A DNA stretch of 19,869 nt from Actinomycetota bacterium (lineage in GTDB: Bacteria > Actinomycetota > Humimicrobiia > Humimicrobiales > Humimicrobiaceae): NCBI GenBank assembly GCA_023379515.1, contig JAMCQQ010000261.1, positions 1 through 19,869 of the forward strand, in the 5' to 3' direction. Below, one piece after another: positions 1-5,329 of this stretch. Below the pieces are notes generated by a model that was not told where the DNA came from, ran no database searches, and saw nothing but the letters and a program-made list of their open reading frames with translations. A program made the translations under genes and the position numbers. Every line of letters begins with the position of its first letter. Within the stretch, counting starts at the first letter, position 1.

Positions 1-2
1 AT

Positions 3-242
3 TGTTACCAGAACAGGATAGGACAAACGGTAGCTGCTCCTTACTGCATCCGGCCAAGGAAGGGTGCTCCTGTTTCAACTCCTCTTCAATGGAAAGAACT
101 TGATAAACACTTCCAGCCTGCTGATTTTAATATGAAAAATATCTTTCGCAGACTTGGCCGCACAGGAGACATCTGGGAAAAAGTTATGGGAACCGGGATA
201 GACCTGGAAAAGTGCCTTGAAAAATTAAAAAGTCTTATCTAA
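3..242 (+). CDS. LigD-type NHEJ polymerase/primase domain, C-terminal end (partial)
   Basis: Reading from base 3, the frame is open to a TAA at 240-242 and gives the last 79 residues of a protein whose start lies before the window. The stretch NRIGQTVAAPYCIRPRKGAP followed by VSTPL, and then PADFNMKNIFRRL with GDIWE, matches the end of the archaeo-eukaryotic-primase-like polymerase domain of LigD. LigD fills and ligates double-strand breaks with Ku in bacterial non-homologous end joining. The protein ends soon after the domain, so this is either a stand-alone polymerase-domain protein or a multidomain LigD with the polymerase at its C-terminus; the window cannot decide. No ku or ligase gene is visible downstream. 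Confidence 0.85.
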   Translation, partial: CYQNRIGQTVAAPYCIRPRKGAPVSTPLQWKELDKHFQPADFNMKNIFRRLGRTGDIWEKVMGTGIDLEKCLEKLKSLI

Positions 243-505
243 AATCTTATTGTTTGTCCTTTTTCAATTTTAAACAAAATACTTCTTCCAGAGCAAGATT
301 CAACTCAATTTTTTACCGTAATAAAAATACTCAATGCTTTTTTTTTAATATATGTTTGAAATAAGACCTTTTGGTTCCATAAATTATTTTAAATCCACGA
401 ATTATGCAGTCACTTGCCGTTACTGATGTTGCAAAAACTTTTATGCAACTATTTGTATTAATTGAATAGATATTATTAAAATTTATATGAGATAAACGTC
501 TTAAA
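243..505. other. AT-rich gap with no recognisable gene
   Basis: This gap separates the LigD end from the convergent acetyltransferase gene; with the family-A repeat end next to it, it is about 350 bp long. I see no ORF with family resemblance on either strand. A short frame from 352 (MFEIRPFG...) stops after about two dozen codons and I do not call it a gene. No clear terminator hairpin with a T-run was found for either converging gene. Confidence 0.4.
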
Positions 506-545
506 GTGGCTTCACCCGATAGTGAAATTTCGAAACAATTTTTAA
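506..545 (+). repeat. Family A repeat, 3'-end-only copy
   Basis: The 21 bp at 525-545, containing TTTCGAAACAATTTTTAA, are repeated exactly at 2116-2136 and approximately at 4562-4585. In the other copies this motif forms the right-hand end of the family A repeat. The left-hand end (CATACATACCGAAATGGCT) is missing here. Confidence 0.5.
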
Positions 546-595
546 CGGAAACAGCAATTTTAAAAAATTTTATGTCTATAGATTCTTTAATATTT

Positions 596-1411
596 TTACT
601 TGTTTTTCTCTAGCCAGCCGACAGCAAAATCCACAAGGTCCCTCTGCTTAAAGAATTGTGATTTTGCATTTCCGATATTACCAATATTGATATAGTTGTG
701 TTTGGCTTTAACAAAGTCTCTACCAAGTTTTACAAAATCTCTGGTAAAATCCTTATAATCCTTAAACTCCACCCATTTTCTCTTTTTATCATAAAAGAGT
801 GGAGCGCCAGTTGAAATTATTTCCTTCCCGGAATAATCTGCTAATGCTTCTGCAAGATGGATTGAAGTATTGCTTAAATGATCTACTCCAAGCAGCAGCA
901 CATATCCATCAATATCATAAATCTTTTTTAAAGGAGAACACTCTCCACATCCAAAATTCAAATTATGCTCAGATATAATAAATTTGGCATTTTTGCCTTT
1001 GGCGGTAAATGATACTTGTGGATGATTACTTCTTAAGACACCTTTTTGCTTCCTGAAAACTTCAGGAATTACTCCGATTCCCTTGGTTGGTGTAAGTTCG
1101 CAATCATAAGGGGGCATTGCCTCTTTTATTATTTTCCACCAGGATTTGTGCACAGGAGGATTTTCCCATATGCTCGGGTCAGAAAGATCCCCGGAGTGGG
1201 CCGGCATAACAAGAGTACCTTCCGGTCCTAATACATTCTCCAATGCTAAAATAACTGCAACTGCACCTCCACAAACCCAGCCTATTGAACTAAGTGAGGA
1301 ATGCAATAATATGGTCATACCATCACGCAAGCCGATATTAGAAAAATCTTTTTCCAAAGTCTTGATCGTTATTGGAGTTTTTGTTTTGCTAATTATTTTA
1401 TTTAAATCCAT
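596..1411 (-). CDS. AAC(3)-family N-acetyltransferase (aminoglycoside N3'-acetyltransferase fold)
   Basis: This protein of about 271 aa matches the Antibiotic_NAT/AAC(3) family, which transfers acetyl from acetyl-CoA to an amine such as the 3-amino group of aminoglycosides. Near the N-terminus it has the family signature HSSLSSIGWVCGGA, then GTLVMPAHS, then RSNHPQVSF, and further on the conserved histidine region NTSIHLAEALADYSG. The length is normal for the family. I prefer the ATG at 1409-1411 to the GTG at 1456, because a good promoter (1422-1450) overlaps the first 15 GTG-initiated codons. Many chromosomal members of this family do not give drug resistance, so the real substrate is unknown. 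The gene stands alone, convergent with the LigD gene. Confidence 0.85.
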   Translation of the reverse strand: MDLNKIISKTKTPITIKTLEKDFSNIGLRDGMTILLHSSLSSIGWVCGGAVAVILALENVLGPEGTLVMPAHSGDLSDPSIWENPPVHKSWWKIIKEAMPPYDCELTPTKGIGVIPEVFRKQKGVLRSNHPQVSFTAKGKNAKFIISEHNLNFGCGECSPLKKIYDIDGYVLLLGVDHLSNTSIHLAEALADYSGKEIISTGAPLFYDKKRKWVEFKDYKDFTRDFVKLGRDFVKAKHNYINIGNIGNAKSQFFKQRDLVDFAVGWLEKNK

Positions 1412-1421
1412 AGTTAAAAAT

Positions 1422-1450
1422 ATAGTATTAGAATCCCTATTAACAATCAA
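1422..1450 (-). promoter_or_regulatory. Sigma70-type promoter of the AAC(3)-family gene
   Basis: On the minus strand TTGATT (1445-1450) is followed by a 17-nt spacer and TACTAT (1422-1427). The preferred ATG begins 10 nt after the -10 box, so transcription would start only about 4 nt before the start codon. That leaves no room for a Shine-Dalgarno sequence and suggests a nearly leaderless mRNA. Confidence 0.5.
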
Positions 1451-1503
1451 TAGCACTTTTTTCAGAAGTTATTGCAGCATTTAAAATTATTTAGCTTTTA
1501 AGT

Positions 1504-1551
1504 CTGGCTGGCTGTAGCGAACGATGTTAGAACTGCTATTGCAAGCTTAGA
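1504..1551 (+). repeat. Family A repeat, partial copy at the Fic break
   Basis: This copy holds GGCTGTAGCGAACGATGTTAG and GCAAGCTTAG, close matches to the same stretch in the copies at 3302 and 4410 (GCGAACGAAGTTAGAACC and GCAAGCTCAG). It carries an in-frame TAG for the downstream Fic reading frame and ends where the Fic homology begins. Confidence 0.6.
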
Positions 1552-2031
1552 AGACTGCTGACTACATTTTATCTTTGTAAGTTAGGAATTCTTGAAAGAC
1601 CGGTATTATACCTTTCAGATTATTTTTTAAAGAATCGCAAGCAGTATTATAACAACTTAGCAGGATATCACAGTGAAAAATGTGATATAGATTCCTGGCT
1701 GAATTTTTTTCTTGATGGGGTGGCTGTTATAGCAGAAGAGGCTATTGATATATCAAAGAAAATAAATTCTTTAAGGGTAAGTGATCTATTAAAAATTCAA
1801 ACACTTGGCAAGAGAGCAAAGAAAGCAATTCTTGTTCTTGAAAAATTATATAATTTACCAATTGTCACTGTAAAAAAAATAGAGGAATGGACCGGACTTT
1901 CACGCCCCCAGGCAAACGAGCTTACAAAAAAAATGGCTGAACTGAAAATATTAAAACAGATTGATAAAAAAATAGAGTATGGACGTCAATTCTGGTATAA
2001 AAATTATATAGATCTATTCATAGGTAAATAA
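1552..2031 (+). pseudogene. Fic family protein, 5'-truncated remnant
   Basis: The open frame gives about 160 residues starting RLLTTFYLCKLGILERPVLY, then LSDYFLKNRKQYY, SWLNFFLDGV and a C-terminal winged-helix-like segment (VKKIEEWTGLSRPQANELTKKM). This is the region just after the catalytic Fic motif in Fic/DOC AMP-transferases. The motif itself (HPFxDGNGRxGR) and everything before it are gone: upstream of RLL the frame runs into family A repeat sequence with a stop. A GTG at 1720 could start a 103-aa C-terminal piece, but without the Fic motif it cannot be an AMP-transferase. I read it as a dead fragment cut by a repeat-associated rearrangement. Confidence 0.8.
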
Positions 2032-2049
2032 ACAAGCAGATTGCCGTTA

Positions 2050-2085
2050 TTTGGTGGAGTTCCGGAGTTCCTTTGGTGGAGTTCC
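2050..2085 (+). repeat. Short direct repeat, two copies of TTTGGTGGAGTTCC
   Basis: TTTGGTGGAGTTCC occurs at 2050-2063 and again at 2072-2085. An 8-bp partial copy (GGAGTTCC) lies between them. The tract runs straight into the left end of a family A repeat at 2086. Confidence 0.7.
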
Positions 2086-2140
2086 ATACATACCGAAATG
2101 GCTAGCCAAGTAGTTAAATTTCGAAACAATTTTTAAAGCA
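2086..2140 (+). repeat. Family A repeat, internally deleted 55-bp copy
   Basis: The left-end sequence CATACATACCGAAATGGCT is joined almost directly to the right-end sequence TTTCGAAACAATTTTTAAAG. Both ends are therefore present but the middle is lost, compared with the 176-bp copy at 4410-4585. This is how a short deletion derivative of a small mobile repeat would look. Confidence 0.6.
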
Positions 2141-2209
2141 ATTAAACAATATAAGAGATTTATTTTGTAAAACTAAATAATTTAAACTATGCAGGATTTA
2201 ATTATAACT

Positions 2210-2506
2210 TTATTGATCTTTATTAATTTTCCTCATTTCCCAGACAGTACCCTTTTTCGAAGGACAGTGTATCCTATAAATATTTCTATCATCTTTTTCC
2301 CATGAGGGAAACCCCAAGGCAACTCTCCATGTATATAGATCCATAACATGCAAAAGAGCATTACATACATTTTCGGGTTTTGTATAAGGATTTTTATAGA
2401 AGAATTTATCGTTTAGTGCATGGGGGCAATTTCCATCTTTTTGAACCATTTTAATTTCGATGGAACCTAACTTTTCCCACTCTTTTTTATATTGGTTATC
2501 ATCCAT
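2210..2506 (-). CDS. TIGR04076 family protein (function unknown)
   Basis: This 98-aa protein has the layout of the small TIGR04076 family: an N-terminal strand region (IEIKMVQKDG), the motif NCPHALNDKFFY, a mid helix (VCNALLHVMDLYTWRVAL), then HCPSKKGTVWEMRKI at the end. The family is widespread in anaerobes and its biochemical role is unknown; the spaced cysteines (NCPH, VCNA and HCP) may bind a metal, which is only inference. The ATG at 2506 follows a weak AGAAG-like ribosome site. It stands alone between two family A repeat copies. Assignment is from pattern memory, so moderate confidence. Confidence 0.65.
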   Translation of the reverse strand: MDDNQYKKEWEKLGSIEIKMVQKDGNCPHALNDKFFYKNPYTKPENVCNALLHVMDLYTWRVALGFPSWEKDDRNIYRIHCPSKKGTVWEMRKINKDQ

Positions 2507-2571
2507 TCTAACTTCTAATTATTATTATATTTAATTTTTTTTCAATAGTTTTTCAAAACACAATAAATATT

Positions 2572-2646
2572 CAGTGGCTGCCCAGAGTGAACGAAGTTAG
2601 AACCAGGATTATGGATACGAAAGATGACTTATTCATACCTGTCCTG
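2572..2646 (+). repeat. Family A repeat, diverged central copy
   Basis: This copy contains GTGGCTGCCCAGAGTGAACG and GAAGTTAGAACCAGGATT, then diverges before ending in TTCATACCTG. It matches the centre of the copies at 3302 and 4410 but lacks both outer ends. It lies just upstream of the BrnT-type toxin promoter. Confidence 0.55.
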
Positions 2647-2660
2647 GCATAACATGTAAG

Positions 2661-2689
2661 TTGACAAAAAGCACACATTGCACTATATT
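2661..2689 (+). promoter_or_regulatory. Strong sigma70-type promoter of the toxin-antitoxin operon
   Basis: A perfect TTGACA -35 box (2661-2666), an ideal 17-nt spacer and TATATT (2684-2689) as -10 box. The toxin ATG starts only 7 nt after the -10 box, so the predicted transcription start falls on or next to the A of the ATG. That implies a leaderless toxin message. Confidence 0.75.
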
Positions 2690-2704
2690 TCATACATGAA
2701 ATAT
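2685..2704 (+). promoter_or_regulatory. Palindromic operator over the -10 box and toxin start codon
   Basis: ATATTTCA-N4-TGAAATAT is a perfect 8-bp inverted repeat. One arm covers the -10 box and the other covers the toxin's first codons, with the ATG at 2696-2698 at the centre. This is where a ribbon-helix-helix antitoxin (encoded at 2970) would bind to repress its own operon. The site is seen directly; the binding is inferred from the family. Confidence 0.6.
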
Positions 2705-2980
2705 TATTCTTGGAATAATGATAAAAATGAAAAGCTTAAAAAGGAAAGAGGCATATCTTTTGAAGATGTTATTTATTATATAGAAAACGAAAAGTTATGC
2801 GCCATATTAAAAAATAAAAATCAGGCTGAATATCCTGGTCAAAAAATATATGTGGTGGAAATAAATAATTATATATATCTGGTGCCCTTTGTTGAAACTG
2901 AAAGAGAAATATTCTTAAAAACAATTATTCCAAGCAGAAAGGCTACAAAAAAATATCTGGAGGCAAATAATGAAATATAA
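2696..2980 (+). CDS. BrnT-like type II toxin (RelE-fold ribonuclease family)
   Basis: This 94-aa protein resembles the BrnT/COG2929 toxins, small RelE-fold RNases that block translation when free of antitoxin. It has the N-terminal YSWNNDKNEKLKKERGISFE, an acidic middle helix, a beta strand region (KIYVVEINNYIYLVPFVE) and the conserved C-terminal FLKTIIPSRKATKKYLE. Classical BrnT has a KHGI motif where this protein has ERGI, so it belongs to a side branch. I chose the ATG at 2696 and not the TTG at 2678, because the TTG lies upstream of the promoter's -10 box. The stop overlaps the antitoxin start by 11 nt, as is usual for a toxin-first, BrnTA-type operon. Confidence 0.72.
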   Translation: MKYYSWNNDKNEKLKKERGISFEDVIYYIENEKLCAILKNKNQAEYPGQKIYVVEINNYIYLVPFVETEREIFLKTIIPSRKATKKYLEANNEI

Positions 2981-3263
2981 ATTGGATAGTGAAGAAAAAG
3001 AAATATTAAACGACTATGAAAATGATGAGTATGTTGAAATATCTGATATGGAAAAAGAAATAGAAAAACATACAGCATATGCCAAGGCAACATTTCTTAA
3101 AAATAAAAGAATAAATATTCGCATATCTCAAAGAGATCTTGAATATATTCAAAGAAGAGCTTTAGAAGAAGGCATTCCATATCAGACATTAATAGCAAGT
3201 CTTATTCACAGATATATATCAGGAAAACTCGTTGAAAAAGACAAGGTATTAATAAACCAATAA
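2970..3263 (+). CDS. CopG/BrnA-type ribbon-helix-helix antitoxin
   Basis: This 97-aa protein should neutralise the toxin encoded just upstream and repress the shared promoter. The N-terminal half is acidic and probably wraps the toxin (DSEEKEILNDYENDEYVEIS). The C-terminal half is a ribbon-helix-helix DNA-binding domain: RINIRISQRDLEYIQRRALE, then GIPYQTLIASLIHRYISGKL. This is the well-known CopG-antitoxin pattern of type II systems. A strong GGAGG at 2959-2963 precedes the ATG, in contrast with the apparently leaderless toxin; that could favour antitoxin over toxin synthesis. Confidence 0.85.
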   Translation: MKYKLDSEEKEILNDYENDEYVEISDMEKEIEKHTAYAKATFLKNKRINIRISQRDLEYIQRRALEEGIPYQTLIASLIHRYISGKLVEKDKVLINQ

Positions 3264-3301
3264 ACTCTGGTTTATATAACTAAAGAATAATCAGATTTGT
3301 G

Positions 3302-3384
3302 AGACATACATACCGAAATGGCTGGCCATAGCGAACGAAGTTAGAACCAGGATTGCAAGCTCAGAAAAGATTATTTTTATGCCA
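3302..3384 (+). repeat. Family A repeat, left half
   Basis: GACATACATACCGAAATGGC opens this copy. Its first 80 or so bases match the copy at 4410-4492 with only a handful of substitutions. The right-end motif (TTTCGAAACAATTTTTAA) is missing. It separates the toxin-antitoxin operon from the nucleotidyltransferase pair. Confidence 0.75.
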
Positions 3385-3447
3385 GTAATAATTCTCTAAA
3401 GTTTATCACAACACTCTCAAAATACTTAAATGACAATATAAAAGCTC

Positions 3448-3978
3448 TTAATTTATTTTTTTAATAAAGACATTATATTTTTCCAACTCACCTTGATTTT
3501 TGGCCCATTTTTTTATTTCGGATAGATAAATTTTGTTTCTTTTTGCTACCATAACTGCCTGGTCCAAAGATTGCAGGTCGTTCCAGAAAAAGTAGGCAGC
3601 CAGCCTGTCTTTAACACAATCTGTTGGGGTTAACAAGCATATTGTACCAAAACGTGTCTTTAAATAATTAAACTCAGATAATGGTTCATCTCCAATTGAT
3701 ACAGGAGGTGCTGGAAAATCAATTAAGAATTTACACTTAGGGTTTTCAAATAAACGGCTTCCTGTATTTTTAAATCCCAACTGTTCAAGTATCGGAATTA
3801 TTTTTTTAATAGGACTATCAGTAATAAGATCAATATCATATGAAGTGTACTTATTATTTGAATAAAGTGATACGCAAGCTCCACCAACAAGAACAACTTC
3901 AATACCATTTTTTTGCAAATGGTCTGATATTATTGCTGCCAGTTTTTTTATCCCTATTTTTTGCCAATCGGCAATCAT
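3448..3978 (-). CDS. Nucleotidyltransferase-fold protein (MNT/AbiEii-like), probable toxin of a two-gene pair
   Basis: This 176-aa protein has the minimal nucleotidyltransferase signature: VEVVLVGGACVSLY-like start (residues about 26-40), a gap, then SYDIDLI, whose two aspartates would bind the metal ion. A later TPTDCVKDRLAAYFFWND segment is typical of DUF6036/AbiEii-like enzymes. Such enzymes add nucleotides to tRNA or proteins in toxin-antitoxin and abortive-infection systems; the substrate here is unknown. Its ATG overlaps the stop of the winged-helix gene by 4 nt (ATGA), so the two are translationally coupled. The gene order regulator-then-transferase matches known antitoxin-toxin pairs, which supports but does not prove that role. 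Confidence 0.75.
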   Translation of the reverse strand: MIADWQKIGIKKLAAIISDHLQKNGIEVVLVGGACVSLYSNNKYTSYDIDLITDSPIKKIIPILEQLGFKNTGSRLFENPKCKFLIDFPAPPVSIGDEPLSEFNYLKTRFGTICLLTPTDCVKDRLAAYFFWNDLQSLDQAVMVAKRNKIYLSEIKKWAKNQGELEKYNVFIKKIN

Positions 3979-4304
3979 AATGGTTTACCTGTCCTTCTTG
4001 GTCTTGTCCTATTTCTGTAATACTTCTGAATTTCTTTTTCAGGCAGATATTCCATTGCTCTTTGAATTAATGCTTTTAATTCTTTTAAAAAGGCGTATCT
4101 TAGATTAAACTGATAAAGTCTTGTTCTGCCAACTATTAAACTAACTACAACCCCTCCATCCTCAAGACGCTTAAGCTGCTGTTGGATTCCATTTACAGGT
4201 ATGCCAAACAGTTTTGCAAGTCCTGCAGGATATGCCTGTCCATAAACCTCAAGGGCAAATAAAATTTTTTCAACAGTGACATTACCAAATACAGGCTCCA
4301 GCAT
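3975..4304 (-). CDS. Winged-helix transcriptional regulator, probable antitoxin/autorepressor
   Basis: This 109-aa protein has an ArsR-like winged-helix fold: a helical N-terminus (VTVEKILFALEVYGQAYPAG), recognition-helix candidates (LAKLFGIPVNGIQQQLKRLE) and a wing (GGVVVSLIVGRTRLYQFN), followed by a basic tail (RTRPRRTGK). A clear AAGGAG ribosome site precedes the ATG. It is translationally coupled to the nucleotidyltransferase gene. Two tandem copies of a palindrome lie over its promoter, so it very likely represses its own operon. Comparable regulator/nucleotidyltransferase pairs are widespread in accessory regions of bacteria. The role as antitoxin is inferred from context. Confidence 0.75.
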   Translation of the reverse strand: MLEPVFGNVTVEKILFALEVYGQAYPAGLAKLFGIPVNGIQQQLKRLEDGGVVVSLIVGRTRLYQFNLRYAFLKELKALIQRAMEYLPEKEIQKYYRNRTRPRRTGKPL

Positions 4305-4317
4305 ATTTTAACTCCTT

Positions 4318-4355
4318 TACCATATTTTATGTTTATATTACCATAATTTATGGTA
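4318..4355 (-). promoter_or_regulatory. Tandem palindromic operators with promoter of the winged-helix/nucleotidyltransferase pair
   Basis: TACCATA-ATT-TATGGTA (4339-4355) is a perfect palindrome. A second site with the same 7-3-7 layout, TACCATA-TTT-TATGTTT (4318-4334), matches it at 14 of 17 positions. Their starts are exactly 21 bp apart, two DNA turns. On the minus strand a -35-like TTGAAT (4357-4362) and a -10-like TAATAT (4335-4340, 16-nt spacer) flank the first palindrome, so bound repressor would cover the core promoter and the start site. Confidence 0.65.
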
Positions 4356-4409
4356 TATTCAAATGTAATTTATTAAATACTTTTAACTTTGTGAAAAGTA
4401 CCTGTAAGT

Positions 4410-4585
4410 GACATACATACCGAAATGGCTGGCCATAGCAAACGAAGTTAGAACCAGAATTGCAAGCTCAGACAAGGTTATTTTTATACCTGAATTGAGT
4501 TTTTAAGATAATTTATTTACCCTACCATGCTACTCACTATTTATTATATGCCTGTGACGGTGAAATTTTGAACCTTTTTTTAAAG
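4410..4585 (+). repeat. Family A repeat, most complete copy (about 176 bp)
   Basis: It begins GACATACATACCGAAATGGC, carries the shared centre (AACGAAGTTAGAACCAGAAT, GCAAGCTCAG, TTATTTTTATACCTG) and ends with a GAAATTTTGAACCTTTTTTTAAAG version of the right-end motif at 4562-4585. It has no ORF, so if mobile it would depend on another element. It lies between the winged-helix gene promoter and the end of kdpE. Confidence 0.65.
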
Positions 4586-4636
4586 AACTTATTAACCTAA
4601 AAATTATATTTTAAATATCTTAAGAATAGGATCTGG

Positions 4637-4654
4637 CTGGTTTTTTTAAACCAG
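4637..4654 (-). terminator. Hairpin at the end of kdpE
   Basis: On the minus strand CTGGTTT-AAAA-AAACCAG forms a 7-bp stem with a 4-nt loop. The kdpE stop codon lies inside it. No T-run follows, so it may be a weak terminator or an RNA 3'-end stabiliser. Confidence 0.4.
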
Positions 4655-5329
4655 TCTATAGCCTATTCCCGGTTCAGTCAGTAGGTGTTCAGGTCGGGAA
4701 GAGTTTTTTTCAATTTTTTTTCTTATCTGACTTATATAAATCCGTAAATAATGAGATTCATTTATGAATGTTGGGCCCCAGACCTTTTCCAGCAGGTACT
4801 TTTGGGTAACTATCTTATCCTTGTTCTGGGCAAGTATCTTTAAGATCTCATATTCTATAGGAGAAAGTTTTACATCTTCTTTTCCTACTTTTACAACTCT
4901 TTTTAACAGGTCGACATTTAAACCTTCAAAGATAATCACTGGCTCGTTAACCTCTTTTTTTGAATGCCTTATAGCTGCCCTTATTCTGGCAAGCAACTCT
5001 CCCGGACTGAAAGGTTTGGTCACATAATCATCCGCACCACTGTCCAGAGCAGTTATTTTACTGCTTTCCTGTTCCCGCACCGAAAGGATTATTATAGGGT
5101 TCTTTGAAAATTCCCTTATACGCTTTAATACTTTCAGCCCGTCAATATCGGGAAGGCTTAAATCAAGTAGTATGAGGTTGGGCTTCAGAAAGGCTGCACG
5201 TGCAATACCATTATTGCCGTTTTCAGATTCTTCTACTTTATAACCATTTGTGGAAAGGACTATATGAAGAAGTTTCCTTATTTCTTTTTCATCATCAATG
5301 ATTAAAATATTTTCCTTGTCATTATTCAT
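4646..5329 (-). CDS. kdpE: KdpE, OmpR-family response regulator of the kdp operon
   Basis: This 227-aa cytoplasmic regulator (E. coli KdpE is 225) is phosphorylated by KdpD and activates kdpABC when K+ is scarce. Residues 1-120 form a receiver domain with the acidic pair D12-D13, the phospho-acceptor D56 (ILLDLSLPD) and the conserved K105 (VTKPFSPGEL). Residues from about 130 on form an OmpR/PhoB winged helix (KLSPIEYEILKILAQNKDKI, then GPTFINESHYLRIYISQIRK). Its ATG overlaps the kdpD stop by 4 nt, so the two are coupled. It closes the operon. A probable target site is visible at 12642-12662. Confidence 0.93.
   Translation of the reverse strand: MNNDKENILIIDDEKEIRKLLHIVLSTNGYKVEESENGNNGIARAAFLKPNLILLDLSLPDIDGLKVLKRIREFSKNPIIILSVREQESSKITALDSGADDYVTKPFSPGELLARIRAAIRHSKKEVNEPVIIFEGLNVDLLKRVVKVGKEDVKLSPIEYEILKILAQNKDKIVTQKYLLEKVWGPTFINESHYLRIYISQIRKKIEKNSSRPEHLLTEPGIGYRLV

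Noticed and set aside
1146..1484. 112-aa plus-strand ORF opposite the AAC(3)-family gene
   Set aside because: It is the antisense shadow of a gene with clear family motifs and shows no recognisable protein features.
2678..2695. TTG at 2678 as the toxin start
   Set aside because: It lies upstream of the -10 box of the best promoter, so it would not be on the transcript; the ATG at 2696 also fits the family N-terminus.
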